From the NCBI RefSeq assembly GCF_017573505.1, contig NZ_JAGEOJ010000031.1, positions 32,414 to 96,413 on the forward strand: 64,000 nt of DNA, written 5' to 3'. This document shows positions 25,649 to 34,464 of this stretch, in pieces. How positions within the stretch are numbered: the stretch's first letter is position 1; every line of letters starts with the position of its first letter. Origin of the DNA: Actinomadura barringtoniae. Lineage in GTDB: Bacteria; Actinomycetota; Actinomycetes; Streptosporangiales; Streptosporangiaceae. The notes under the pieces are model-generated. The model was not told the DNA's origin and did no database searches. It saw nothing but the letters and a program-made list of their open reading frames with translations. Made by a program: the position numbers and the translations under genes.

Positions 25649-27067
25649 TCAGGCGCGTTCCAGAGCCTTTCTGGTCTCCTCGGGGGCGGGGCGGTGGCGC
25701 TCGATGAAGCGGCCGGAGGGCTCCTGGATGATGATCCCGGTCTCGATGCCGTGCTTGAGGATCAGCATGTCGCGGCGCTGCAGGCCGAGGCAGACGCGGT
25801 GCGCGACGGTGAAGCCGATGACCGGGCCGATCACCAGGGCCGCGCGGAAGAACCAGGTCGTGGCGAACAGCGACAGGTGGAAGGTGTGCGCGATGACGTC
25901 GTTGCCCGCGGCCGCCCACAGGACGCCGTAGAACACGATCGCGGCGACGCCGATGCCGGTGCGGACCGCGGCGTCGCGGGGGCGGTCGAGGATGTGGTGG
26001 ATCGAGCGGTCGCGGGTGAAGCGCGCCTCCAGGAACGGGTAGAGCGCGATGCCCGTGAAGAAGACCGTGATGACCAGGAGCGGGACGAGGATGCCGAGCG
26101 CGAGCGTGTGACCGGCGACGTTGAGGTCCCAGCCGGGCATCAGGCGCAGGCCGCCGTCGCCGAACGCCAGGTACCAGTCGGGCTGCGAGCCCGCGCTGAT
26201 CGCGGTGGGGGAGTACGCCCCGTACAGCCAGATCGGGTTGACCTGCACGAACGTCGCCATCAGCACGGTCACGGCCGTGGTGAAGAGGAAGAACGCGGCG
26301 GTCTTGGCCATGAAGACCGGGTAGAACGGCTTGCCCTCGACCGCCTTCTGGGTGCTGCGGCCGCGACGGAAGTCGGTGTGCTTCTGCACCCACGGCAGGA
26401 TGATCGCGTGCACCGGCACCAGGGCGAGCATCAGGCCGGGCACGAGCAGCACGTGCAGGATGTAGAAGCGCGGGATCATCTCGGTGCCCGGGAACTCGCC
26501 GCCGAGCACGAAGAAGCTCAGGTACGTGCCGACGACCGGGATCGCCTCGATCGCGCCGAAGATCAGCCGCAGCCCGGTGCCCGACAGCAGGTCGTCGGGC
26601 AGCGAGTAGCCGGTGAAGCCGTTCACCAGCGCCAGCGTGAACAGCGTGAAGCCGAGCAGCCAGTTGAGTTCGCGCGGCTTGCGGAACGCGCCGGTGAAGA
26701 ACACCCGCAGCAGGTGCGCCATGATCGCGGCGACGAAGATGATCGCGGCCCAGTGGTGGACCTGCCGCATCAGCAGCCCGCCGCGCACGTCCAGGCTGAT
26801 GCGCAGCGTCGAGGAGTACGCCTCGCTCATCTGCGTCCCGCGCAACGGCGCGTACGAGCCGTTGTAGACGACCTCGCCCATGCTCGGTTTGAAGAAGAAG
26901 GTCAGGAAGACCCCCGACGCCAGCAGTACGACGAACGAGTAGAGCGCGATCTCGCCCAGCATGAAGGACCAGTGGTCGGGAAAGGCCTTGCGCATCGCCC
27001 GCCGGGCGAACCCGGCCGAGCCGAACCGTTCGTCGAGCGCCCTCGCGGCGCTTCCGGTCGCTGACAT
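25649..27067 (-). CDS. Cytochrome b subunit of a bc complex (orphan QcrB-like)
   Basis: A 472-residue multi-pass cytochrome b. The N-terminal helices carry paired heme-ligand histidines in QVHHWAAIIFVAAIMAHLLRVFF and in FYILHVLLVPGLMLALVPVHAIILP. TGYSLPDDLLSGTGLRL and the C-terminal half with about four more helices are QcrB-like. Actinobacterial QcrB is normally about 540 residues and encoded as qcrCAB; here neither qcrA nor qcrC is adjacent, so this is probably a second, stand-alone copy. ATG 27067 is preferred because GGAGG lies 8 bp upstream. The upstream region has a TATAAG -10 and a 23-bp dyad. Confidence 0.85.
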   Translation of the reverse strand: MSATGSAARALDERFGSAGFARRAMRKAFPDHWSFMLGEIALYSFVVLLASGVFLTFFFKPSMGEVVYNGSYAPLRGTQMSEAYSSTLRISLDVRGGLLMRQVHHWAAIIFVAAIMAHLLRVFFTGAFRKPRELNWLLGFTLFTLALVNGFTGYSLPDDLLSGTGLRLIFGAIEAIPVVGTYLSFFVLGGEFPGTEMIPRFYILHVLLVPGLMLALVPVHAIILPWVQKHTDFRRGRSTQKAVEGKPFYPVFMAKTAAFFLFTTAVTVLMATFVQVNPIWLYGAYSPTAISAGSQPDWYLAFGDGGLRLMPGWDLNVAGHTLALGILVPLLVITVFFTGIALYPFLEARFTRDRSIHHILDRPRDAAVRTGIGVAAIVFYGVLWAAAGNDVIAHTFHLSLFATTWFFRAALVIGPVIGFTVAHRVCLGLQRRDMLILKHGIETGIIIQEPSGRFIERHRPAPEETRKALERA

Positions 27068-27103
27068 CGTCGCCACCTCCGTGGTGGTGTCGGCCCCCGC
27101 GCA

Positions 27104-27142
27104 CTTATACGACCGACGGTAGTACGACGATGCGTAGTACTA
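27104..27142 (-). promoter_or_regulatory. Promoter/operator of the qcrB-like gene
   Basis: Read on the minus strand, TATAAG (27109-27104) is a good -10. Immediately upstream, over the expected -35 zone, lies the dyad TAGTACTACG-CAT-CGTCGTACTA (27142-27120), with 9 of 10 arm positions matching. The overlap of the dyad with the -35 position argues for repression by a dimeric regulator. The same dyad lies about 80 bp upstream of the divergent gene at 27224. Confidence 0.5.
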
Positions 27143-27223
27143 CAAGAGGTCGAATGATCGGAATAGCGTCCTTCCTCGTGCTTTTCCGGACGAATGTGAA
27201 CGTGATGTCATAGAGTCCGCCGG

Positions 27224-27967
27224 ATGAGCGATGATCTTGTTGTTCTGCATCCCCGGCACGTGCTCTGCGCGCTGGGCGAGGGCCTCGACCTCGACGCGAT
27301 CGAGGCGCTGGCCGAGGAGGCGGGCTTCGAGCTCGACCGCGAGTACTCCGAGACCGAGCCCGACCCCCGGATGCCGCGGGCGTTCGAGGCGTCCCTGGCG
27401 CGCGCCTCCTTCGAGGAGGGCGACTGGGATGCCGTCGAGGGCCACGACAGCGTCGCCTACCTGGTCTCGCGGCAGATCTTCCCGTTCGTGGCGGTCGACG
27501 TCGCGCGCTGGACGCTGGAGCTCACCGCCAAGCTGCTGCGCTCGGGCGTCACGGCGGTGAAGAACGAGAGCAACGGGCTCACGCACGGCCGCGAGCGCTG
27601 GCTGGAGCTCGCCGAGGGTGCCGCCGCGCAGGACAAGTCCGTGCTGCCGCTCTACCTCGCCCTGGTCAAGCGGCCGATCGCCGACGACGGCCTCTACTAC
27701 AGCTGCGGCATGCACCTGCTCGGGCAGCCCGACATCGAGATCGCCTGGGACGGCGAGCCGGACGCGGCCGAGCTCGCGCGCCTCATCGACGGCATGGCGC
27801 TCTACATGCTGACCGAGGAGCGCGCCGAGGAGATGCGGGAGGGCGAGGGTTTCCGGCTGAGCGAGGACGAGCCCCGCTGGATCATCAGCCGCGTGGAGTG
27901 CGACCGGTACGAGGACGACGACATCTTCTTCAACCCGTACGGCTTCTGGCGGCTCACCCCCGCCTGA
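27224..27967 (+). CDS. Hypothetical acidic protein (possibly DUF4261-like)
   Basis: A 247-residue acidic cytoplasmic protein. VAVDVARWTLELTAKLLRSGVTAVKNESNGLTHGRERWLELAEGA followed by SVLPLYLALVKRPIADDGLYYSCGMHLLGQPDIEIAW resembles DUF4261-type proteins, but I am not certain. There is no obvious catalytic residue set or membrane segment. It is divergent from the qcrB-like gene and convergent with the phosphotransferase, with no clear partner. Confidence 0.65.
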   Translation: MSDDLVVLHPRHVLCALGEGLDLDAIEALAEEAGFELDREYSETEPDPRMPRAFEASLARASFEEGDWDAVEGHDSVAYLVSRQIFPFVAVDVARWTLELTAKLLRSGVTAVKNESNGLTHGRERWLELAEGAAAQDKSVLPLYLALVKRPIADDGLYYSCGMHLLGQPDIEIAWDGEPDAAELARLIDGMALYMLTEERAEEMREGEGFRLSEDEPRWIISRVECDRYEDDDIFFNPYGFWRLTPA

Positions 27968-27994
27968 GGATCAGCCTACGGACCCGCCTAAGGA

Positions 27995-29068
27995 TCAGCT
28001 CGCGGAGGCGATGAAGGTCTGCGCGCGCCGGAACAGCCCCAGCGTGATGGCGTGCAGCAGGTCGCCGGTCTCCTTGGGCGCCTTGCCCGCGAACGCGCGG
28101 GCGTGCGTGCCCTCCAGCACGATGCCGAGCTTGAAGCAGGCCAGCACCGCGTACCAGGTGATGGCCGACAGGTCGCGGCCCGCCGTCGCCTCCGAACGCT
28201 CGCCATAGGCCGTCACCAGTTCGGCGGCCGTGGGCAGGGCGCCGGACGCGCCGAGCGGGCCCGCCAGCGACGTGCTCTCGTCGTCCTTGTCGGGCCAGGT
28301 GGCCAGCAGCCAGCCGAGGTCCAGCAGCGGGTCGCCGATCGTGCACATCTCCCAGTCGACGATCGCCGCCACCTCGGGCCCGTCCGGGGCGTACATCAGG
28401 TTGGCCAGGTGGTAGTCGCCGTGCATGATGCCCGGCCGCCACGTCGTGGGACGGTTGTCGTCCAGCCAGCCGGGGACCTTGTCCAGGCCGGGGATGTCGG
28501 GACCGGGGTAGCCGTCCAGGGCGTTGTAGGACTCCAGCTCCGACATCCAGCGGCCGACCTGGCGTTCCAGGAACCCCTCGGGCTTGCCGAAGTCGCCGAG
28601 GCCGACGGCGGTGTGGTCGACGGCGCCGAGCGAGGACAGCGCCCGCGCCGCGTTCAGGCCCATCTCGCGCTGGATCGCCGGGCTGGACAGGTGCGGTTCG
28701 GGCAGCGCGACCGAGGCGTTGAAGCCGTCGACCGGCGTCATCAGGTAGAAGACCGCGCCGTTCATCACGCTCTCGTCGGGGGACGCGGCGAGGATGCGCG
28801 GGGCGGGCACATCGGTGCCGTCCAGCGCGGTCAGCACGCGGGCCTCGCGGCGGAGCACGTCGTTGGTACGGGCCCTCAGGTGGCGCGGGCCGCGCCGCAG
28901 CACGTACGTCCGGCCGCCCCGGGTGAAGCGGATCAAGGTGTTCTGGGTGCCGCCGGCGAGCGGCGCCACGTCCTCGAACGGCCCGTCCGGCAGCCCCTGA
29001 GCGTCCATCCAGCCGGCCAGGACGGTGAAGTCCACCAGTGCCGGGTCGATCCCCTCGGGCTGCTCCAC
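27995..29068 (-). CDS. APH-family phosphotransferase (acyl-CoA dehydrogenase-associated type)
   Basis: A 357-residue aminoglycoside-phosphotransferase-fold kinase: LRRGPRHLRARTNDVLRREARVLTAL, catalytic loop GIMHGDYHLANLMY (Asp and Asn) and metal-binding IVDWEMCTIGDPLLDLGW. This subgroup is common next to acyl-CoA dehydrogenase genes in actinobacteria and resembles the N-terminal domain of human ACAD10/11; an acyl-CoA dehydrogenase lies 1.5 kb away at 30558. The start GTG 29068 has a GGAGAGGAA site upstream; an in-frame ATG at 29101 adds an unlikely basic extension. Confidence 0.85.
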   Translation of the reverse strand: MEQPEGIDPALVDFTVLAGWMDAQGLPDGPFEDVAPLAGGTQNTLIRFTRGGRTYVLRRGPRHLRARTNDVLRREARVLTALDGTDVPAPRILAASPDESVMNGAVFYLMTPVDGFNASVALPEPHLSSPAIQREMGLNAARALSSLGAVDHTAVGLGDFGKPEGFLERQVGRWMSELESYNALDGYPGPDIPGLDKVPGWLDDNRPTTWRPGIMHGDYHLANLMYAPDGPEVAAIVDWEMCTIGDPLLDLGWLLATWPDKDDESTSLAGPLGASGALPTAAELVTAYGERSEATAGRDLSAITWYAVLACFKLGIVLEGTHARAFAGKAPKETGDLLHAITLGLFRRAQTFIASAS

Positions 29069-29129
29069 GGTCGTTCCTCTCCGGCGGCACGCGAACGGCA
29101 CGCGATCCTTACCGGAGAGTAACAGGCGG

Positions 29130-29693
29130 TCAGCGCGAGAACGCCAGGGCGGTCCCGGCGGCGATCGCGACGGTCAGGACCACCACCACGAGCGGAGCCG
29201 CGAGCCCGGTCCGCCGCCGATGCGGGGCCTTCGCCGTCACATGCCGAGGCCGGTGATGCGCTGGCGAGGGCGTCGCACGCGGCTTCGGCTTGGGCTGAGG
29301 TTTCGGCTTCGGTTGTGGCTTCGGCTTCGCCTGTACGGGCGGTGCCGGTGCCGGTGCCGGTGCGGGTGCCGGGGCGGCCGAGGGGTTATTGGCCGGAGGC
29401 GGCGGCGGAGGAGGTGGAGGAGGTGGAGGAGGCGGAGGTGGTGGCGGCGAGTGGGGTGCGGTCGGCGTCGGGTGGGGCGGCTTGGGAGTCGGCCGGGGCA
29501 CCTTGTGGCAGCCGCAGCCGGGCCCGATTCGTACGCACACGCCGCCGTCGACGTGCACGCTGACGGTGTGGTCGACGCAGACCGAGACGTCGTCGTCGCC
29601 CGGGTCGGGATCGGCCAGCGCGACGGGCGCGGAGGCGCCGCCGAGCGCGACGACGATGAGCGCGGCCGGTACGGCCAGGACGCGGCGCCGCAC
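29130..29693 (-). CDS. Secreted proline-rich, membrane-anchored protein
   Basis: A 187-residue protein with an N-terminal signal peptide (VLAVPAALIVVALGGASAPVALA). The mature segment is acidic with cysteines (SVCVDHTVSVHVDGGVCVRIGPGCGCHKV), followed by a long run of prolines (about 18), then Ala-Pro and Lys-Pro repeats and a C-terminal membrane helix (LAAPLVVVVLTVAIAAGTALAF). The design suggests a wall-spanning surface protein with a small cysteine-stabilised domain. GTG start lies 2 bp after the stop of the upstream DUF4239 gene, so the two are an operon. Confidence 0.7.
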   Translation of the reverse strand: MRRRVLAVPAALIVVALGGASAPVALADPDPGDDDVSVCVDHTVSVHVDGGVCVRIGPGCGCHKVPRPTPKPPHPTPTAPHSPPPPPPPPPPPPPPPPPPANNPSAAPAPAPAPAPAPPVQAKPKPQPKPKPQPKPKPRATPSPAHHRPRHVTAKAPHRRRTGLAAPLVVVVLTVAIAAGTALAFSR

Positions 29694-29695
29694 GG

Positions 29696-30463
29696 TCAGG
29701 CGCTCCCCGAGATGCGCTGGAGCTCGGTCAGCACGGCGTTGAACGCGTCGGGCCTCACCGCCAGCGCGCCGGCGAAGGCGTGCGAGATGTCGAAGCACAG
29801 CCAGGTGCCGATCCCGAGCAGCGCGGCCATCAGCACCATCGGGATGAGGCTCATGCCGCGCGGCCGGGCGCCGGACAGGAACGGGAACAGCAGCACGATC
29901 AGGCCGGTCGCGACGGTGACGACGAGCAGCCCGGCGGGCGGCGTGGCCTTGGCGTCCATCGCGCGCTGGCGCCGCGCCGCCGAGATCTCGGCGAGGTGGT
30001 CCAGCACGGAGGTACGGATCTCCTCCTGGTCGTCGCCCTTCAGCCGCAGCCCGGCGACCTCGCGGCGGAGCCGTTCGAGACGGGCCCAGCCGTCCCCGGT
30101 CATCTGCCCGTCGGCCATCCGGTCCCACTCGGGACCGCGCACCTGCTCGACGTAGCCGCGCAGCTCGGCGACGACCCGCTGGCCGTCGGGCGCGGGCAGC
30201 CGGGACGCGGCCCAGGCGCCCTCCACCACGGCCTCGCTCTCGGTGTAGGTGTTGACCCGGGCCGCGTCGGTGTTGGTCCAGGGCACCACGATCGCGATGG
30301 CGAACGCCAGCAGGAACAGCGCCGACAGCATCGCGCCGGTGTAGCCGTTGGTCGGGCCGTCGGGCGCGTCGTCGTCGCTGGCCTTGTTCACCCTTCTCAC
30401 CAGGCGGCCGGCGATGAGCACCAGGAGTACGGCGCATGCCGCCGCGAGCACGTAGACGGTCAT
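29696..30463 (-). CDS. DUF4239 (bestrophin-like) membrane protein
   Basis: A 255-residue protein with four hydrophobic segments (about 4-20, 45-62, 177-195 and 205-228) and a long soluble helical middle (WAASRLPAPDGQRVVAELRGYVEQVRGPEWDRM). This is the actinobacterial DUF4239 pattern, related to bestrophin-like domains; function unknown. It is the first gene of a pair with the proline-rich surface protein. Its 95-bp upstream region, shared with the acyl-CoA dehydrogenase gene, has an inverted repeat. Confidence 0.75.
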   Translation of the reverse strand: MTVYVLAAACAVLLVLIAGRLVRRVNKASDDDAPDGPTNGYTGAMLSALFLLAFAIAIVVPWTNTDAARVNTYTESEAVVEGAWAASRLPAPDGQRVVAELRGYVEQVRGPEWDRMADGQMTGDGWARLERLRREVAGLRLKGDDQEEIRTSVLDHLAEISAARRQRAMDAKATPPAGLLVVTVATGLIVLLFPFLSGARPRGMSLIPMVLMAALLGIGTWLCFDISHAFAGALAVRPDAFNAVLTELQRISGSA

Positions 30464-30472
30464 GGGTAATTA

Positions 30473-30527
30473 CTTACCGTAGTTTTGCCATCACGGTAAG
30501 AGAACCGTCAGTATGATGCACTTGCAT
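30473..30527. promoter_or_regulatory. Inverted repeats and -10 element before the acyl-CoA dehydrogenase gene
   Basis: CTTACCG (30473-30479) and CGGTAAG (30494-30500) are exact inverted arms with a 14-nt spacer. TATGAT (30512-30517) is a good -10 on the + strand, followed by the dyad ATGCA-CT-TGCAT (30516-30527) near the expected transcription start. Because the downstream operon encodes its own TetR protein, these are candidate autoregulatory operators. I see no convincing -35. Confidence 0.45.
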
Positions 30528-30557
30528 TAGGAACTCAGATGGGCGGATTATCGCCGC

Positions 30558-31850
30558 ATGGCATGGGACTTTGAGACCGACCCCGAGTACCAGAAGCTGC
30601 TCGACTGGGCCGACGCGTTCGTCCGCGACGAGGTCGAGCCCCTCGATCTGGTGCTCGGCGACCCCTACGACAAGGAAGACCCGCGCTACAAGGAGATCGT
30701 CCGGCCGCTCCAGCAGCGGGTGAAGGAGCAGGGCCTGTGGGCCTGCCACCTGGGCCCCGAGCTTGGCGGCAAGGGCTTCGGGCAGGTCAAGCTGGCCCTT
30801 CTGAACGAGATCCTGGGCCGTTCTCGCTGGGCCCCCTCGGTGTTCGGCTGCCAGGCCCCCGACTCCGGCAACGCCGAGATCCTCGCCCACTTCGGCACCG
30901 ACGAGCAGAAGGAGCGCTACCTGCGCCCGCTGCTGGACGGCGAGATCTCCTCCTCGTACTCCATGACCGAGCCGCACGGCGGCGCCGACCCGACGCTGTT
31001 CACCACGCGGGCCGTGCGCGACGGCGACGAGTGGGTCATCAACGGCGAGAAGTGGTTCTCCTCCAACGCCCGGCACGCCACGTTCATCATCGTGATGGCC
31101 GTGACCGACACCGAGGTGAGCGCTTACGAGGGCATGTCGATGTTCATCGTGCCCGCCGGGACGCCGGGCCTGGAGATCGTGCGCAACGTGGGCGTCGGCG
31201 GCGAACGCGAGGGCTCGCACGGCTACCTGCGCTACGAGAACGTCCGGGTGCCCGCGGGCAACCTGCTCGGCGCCGAGGGCGGCGCGTTCGTCATCGCGCA
31301 GACCCGGCTCGGCGGCGGCCGCATCCACCACGCCATGCGCACGATCGCCCAGGTGCGCAAGGCGTTCGACATGATGTGCGAGCGAGCGGTATCGCGCGAG
31401 ACCCGGTTCGGCGCGCTGGCCAAGATGCAGATGACCCGCGAGAAGATCGCCGACAGCTGGATCGAGATGGAGCAGTTCCGGCTGCTGGTGCTGCGCACCG
31501 CCTGGCTGATCGACAAGCACGGCGACTACAAGGTGGTCCGTAAGGACATCGCCGCGGTGAAGGCCGCCATGCCCAAGGTCTTCCACGACGTCGTCCAGCG
31601 GGCCATGCACCTGCACGGCGCGCTCGGCGTCTCCAACGAGATGCCGTTCGCCGGGATGCTGCTCGGCGCCGAGGCGCTCGGCATCGCCGACGGGCCCACC
31701 GAGGTCCACAAGATCACCGTGGCGCGGCAGATCCTGCGAGACTACGAGCCCGTGAAGGGCCTGTGGCCGACCGGCCATCTACCCACCCGGCGCGAGGCGG
31801 CGCGCGAGCGCTACGCCGAGGCCCTCGAACACGCCCTAGGGAACGAGTGA
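30558..31850 (+). CDS. Acyl-CoA dehydrogenase family protein
   Basis: A 430-residue flavoprotein of the ACAD fold. It has an N-terminal helical domain (FVRDEVEPLD), the beta-domain motif SSYSMTEPHGGADPTLFTTRAVRDGDEWVINGEKWFSSNA, and C-terminal helices including GGGRIHHAMRTIAQVRKAFDMMCERAVSRETRFGALAKMQ and HLHGALGVSNEMPFAGM. The architecture resembles ACAD10/11-like dehydrogenases. The acyl substrate is unknown, and the catalytic base cannot be placed safely by eye. Its TGA overlaps the GTG of a TetR gene (GTGA). Confidence 0.9.
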   Translation: MAWDFETDPEYQKLLDWADAFVRDEVEPLDLVLGDPYDKEDPRYKEIVRPLQQRVKEQGLWACHLGPELGGKGFGQVKLALLNEILGRSRWAPSVFGCQAPDSGNAEILAHFGTDEQKERYLRPLLDGEISSSYSMTEPHGGADPTLFTTRAVRDGDEWVINGEKWFSSNARHATFIIVMAVTDTEVSAYEGMSMFIVPAGTPGLEIVRNVGVGGEREGSHGYLRYENVRVPAGNLLGAEGGAFVIAQTRLGGGRIHHAMRTIAQVRKAFDMMCERAVSRETRFGALAKMQMTREKIADSWIEMEQFRLLVLRTAWLIDKHGDYKVVRKDIAAVKAAMPKVFHDVVQRAMHLHGALGVSNEMPFAGMLLGAEALGIADGPTEVHKITVARQILRDYEPVKGLWPTGHLPTRREAARERYAEALEHALGNE

Positions 31851-32518
31851 GCGACAGCACCAAGGACGGGCTCGGCACCAAGGACAGGCTCGTCGAGGCC
31901 GCGCGCAGGCTCTACGCCGAGCGCGGCCTCGACGCGGTCAGCCTCCGGGAGATCAACCAGGCGGCCGGGGCGCGCAACGCCACCGCCGTCCAGTACCACT
32001 TCGCGGGCCGCTCGGGGCTGATCAAGGAGATCTTCGCGCGGCACATGGTCGAGATCGACGCGCGGCGGCACGCGCTGCTGGACGCCTGCGAGGCGGCCGA
32101 GGGCGGCGTCCGCGACCTCGCCGGGGCGCTGATCCGGCCGCTGGCCGCGCAGCTCGCCGACCCCGGCGGGCGGGAGTTCCTCCAGGTCTGGGCCGAGGTG
32201 CTCAACCGGCCAGATCCGGTCGTCCCCGAGACCGTGCTGGACGACCCGGCCGACAGCCTGTGCCGCTGGCGGGCCGCCGTCGAGCCCCTGCTGGAGGCGG
32301 ACGCGGCCCGGCTGCACCGCCGCTTCACCGCGATCCTGTACGCCTCGATCGAGCTGGCCCGCCGGGCCCGTTCCGGCCCCCACACCGACGACCGGCTCTT
32401 CACCAGCTACCTGATCGACATCGTCGCCTCGATCCTGGCCGCCCCGGTCTCCGGCGAGACGCGCCGCCTGGCCGCCGAACGCGATGCCGCGAGGTCACAT
32501 TCGTCCAAGACCCCCTGA
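31847..32518 (+). CDS. TetR-family regulator cotranscribed with acyl-CoA dehydrogenase
   Basis: A 223-residue regulator with N-terminal HTH KDRLVEAARRLYAERGLDAVSLREINQAAGARNATAVQYHFAGRSGLIKEIFARHM; the QYHFAGRSGL form is typical of TetR proteins linked to fatty-acid metabolism genes. GTG 31847 overlaps the preceding stop by 4 bp. It probably represses its own operon through the inverted repeats at 30473-30527, with an acyl-CoA as a plausible effector. Confidence 0.88.
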   Translation: MSDSTKDGLGTKDRLVEAARRLYAERGLDAVSLREINQAAGARNATAVQYHFAGRSGLIKEIFARHMVEIDARRHALLDACEAAEGGVRDLAGALIRPLAAQLADPGGREFLQVWAEVLNRPDPVVPETVLDDPADSLCRWRAAVEPLLEADAARLHRRFTAILYASIELARRARSGPHTDDRLFTSYLIDIVASILAAPVSGETRRLAAERDAARSHSSKTP

Positions 32519-32542
32519 TCAGGCCTGGGGGAGCATGAGTGC

Positions 32543-32917
32543 ATGACTGATTCGACTTCTGCCTCGACGAGGCGCACGTTCTATCCGCTGGTCAACTACG
32601 CCGACCCGGCCAAGGCCATCGAATGGCTGGAGAAGGCGTTCGGCTTCGAGGCGCACGACGTCTACAAGGGCGACGACGGGCAGATCGTCCACGCCCAGGT
32701 GCGCTACGACACCGGCGTCTTCATGATCTCGCAGGCTCCGGCCGGGGGAGCGGGCATCTACGTGGCGGTCGACGACCCCGATGCCCACCACGACCGGGCC
32801 AAGGCCGCGGGGGCCGAGATCACGATGGACCTGACCGACCAGCCCTACGGGAGCCGCGAGTACGGGGCCAAGGACCTCGAGGGCAACGCGTGGTATTTCG
32901 GTACGTATCGGCCCTGA
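32543..32917 (+). CDS. VOC-family protein (glyoxalase fold)
   Basis: A 124-residue protein with the VOC fold: FYPLVNYADPAKAIEWLEKAFGFEAHDVY, HAQVRYDTGVFMISQ, GIYVAVDDPDAHHDRAKAAGAEITMDLTDQPYGSREYGAKDLEGNAWYFGTY. The PYGSREYGAKDLEGNAWYFG ending places it near the PhnB-like subgroup. It may have a role in resistance or small-molecule binding. It is 24 bp after the TetR gene and could be read through from that operon. Confidence 0.85.
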   Translation: MTDSTSASTRRTFYPLVNYADPAKAIEWLEKAFGFEAHDVYKGDDGQIVHAQVRYDTGVFMISQAPAGGAGIYVAVDDPDAHHDRAKAAGAEITMDLTDQPYGSREYGAKDLEGNAWYFGTYRP

Positions 32918-33054
32918 CCCGGTGTTACGGTGCGAGGGCCGGCCGCGGGACTCCGGTGCGACTTCCGGAAACCGCCTATTAAGCGATCATTCGCAGCTCG
33001 TGCCTCCTAGCCCCGGCCGGCACCTCCGATTTCCCGTGCCGAACGTGGAAGGCC

Positions 33055-34464
33055 ATGACCGAGACGCTCGCGGACCTCATCGCATGCGAGGACGTGCTGA
33101 TGTTCGTGAACGCCGCGATCACGTCCACGGGGCAGCGGGAGTTCCACCACGACCAGGGGCAGCAGCGGCTCTCGCTGTCCTTCCTGCACGCGTACATGCT
33201 GGAGAACTACCGCGAGTTGTACGCGGCGACGCTCGCGCTGGACATCAACGACCACAACGCCGCCCTCATCGCGCGGAACCTGCTGGTGTCCAAGATCGAC
33301 GGCGCGGAGGGCCGGCTGATCGCGCGGCGCCTGGAGGCGCTCCCGCCGCAGCGCGTCTACCGGCTCTTCCGCGACCTGCGCGCCGCGGGCGTCAACAACC
33401 GGCGCACCCGTGCCATCATGCGCGACTGGTTGGCCGCGCGGCCCGACCTTGCGTTCGACGCGGTCAAGTACCGCGGCGCGGTCAAGGACGTGGTGCGGCA
33501 CGCCCACCTGACCCTGGACGACGAGACGCGCGCCTTCCTCTTCTACCCGCACGGGCCCAAGGCCTTCCAGACGCCCATCTTCGAGACGTGGCGGCGCGCC
33601 CACTACGAGCACCGGGCCCTGTACGACCTGCCGTACACCGTCGCCGAGGGCTTCGCCGACAAGCACGGCATCCCGCGCAAGGTCTTCCTGGAGCGCATCG
33701 AGCCGCGGATGACCCGGCTCGAACGCCTGCGGATGCAGGAGAACGCGCGTGAACGCAAGGTCGGCGCCATCGCCGCCGACCTGAGCTCGATGCCGCTCAC
33801 CCGCCTGGCGACCTACGTGCTCTCGCTGCCGCTGGACGACCGTGCGCGCCGCCGTGAGGAGCTGACCGCCGCCCTGCGCGCCGCCGCGCGCCGTACCGCC
33901 GGAAGGCTCGCCGGAACGTGGGGACGGGTCGCGGCCGTCCTGGACGACAGCTTCTCCGCCACCGGTTCTCCGCAGAAGCGCCGCCGCCCGCTCGCGGTCG
34001 CGCTGGCGGGCCATTTCCTGCTGGAGGCGCTCGCCGCCGACTACACGCCGCTGTGGACCTCCGGCCGCAGCGACGCGCTGCTGCTCTACCCCTACGGGCC
34101 GACGCCGCTCGGCGAACGCGTGCTGGACGCGCTCGACGGCTCACCGGACCGCCTGATCATCGTGTCGGACGGCTGGGACAACGCCCCGCCGGGCCTGGCC
34201 GGAGAGGTGCTGCGCGTCTGGCGGACCCGCCTGGACCCGCGCGGCCGGGTCGCGATCACGCACCTGAACCCGGTCTACGACGCCGCCGACTTCGACGTCC
34301 GGCGGCTGTCGCCGGCCGTGCCGACGGCGGGCATCCGCGACGCCGAGGACCTGCCGTCGCTGGTCGAGCTGGCGCGCTTCGCCGAGGGGCGCGCCGGGCT
34401 GGCCGAGCTGCGGGCGCACCTGGACGACCAGGTCGCACGGTTCCTGGAGGCGGACGCCCGATGA
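33055..34464 (+). CDS. TROVE-like helical repeat plus vWA domain protein (Ro60-like)
   Basis: A 469-residue protein. The N-terminal half is helical with RVYRLFRDLRAAGVNNRRTRAIMRDWLAARPDLAFDAVKYRGAVKDVVRHAHL, which resembles the TROVE repeat of Ro60/Rsr RNA-binding proteins. The C-terminal part is a von Willebrand A-like domain: DDSFSATGS (DxSxS MIDAS, about residue 300), LLLYPYGPTPLGERVLDAL, and LIIVSDGWDNAPPG supplying the later acidic ligand. Ro-type proteins bind misfolded or Y RNAs. The stop overlaps the ATG of the ARPP-2-like gene (ATGA). The family call is by eye; a generic HEAT-vWA protein is the alternative. Confidence 0.6.
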   Translation: MTETLADLIACEDVLMFVNAAITSTGQREFHHDQGQQRLSLSFLHAYMLENYRELYAATLALDINDHNAALIARNLLVSKIDGAEGRLIARRLEALPPQRVYRLFRDLRAAGVNNRRTRAIMRDWLAARPDLAFDAVKYRGAVKDVVRHAHLTLDDETRAFLFYPHGPKAFQTPIFETWRRAHYEHRALYDLPYTVAEGFADKHGIPRKVFLERIEPRMTRLERLRMQENARERKVGAIAADLSSMPLTRLATYVLSLPLDDRARRREELTAALRAAARRTAGRLAGTWGRVAAVLDDSFSATGSPQKRRRPLAVALAGHFLLEALAADYTPLWTSGRSDALLLYPYGPTPLGERVLDALDGSPDRLIIVSDGWDNAPPGLAGEVLRVWRTRLDPRGRVAITHLNPVYDAADFDVRRLSPAVPTAGIRDAEDLPSLVELARFAEGRAGLAELRAHLDDQVARFLEADAR

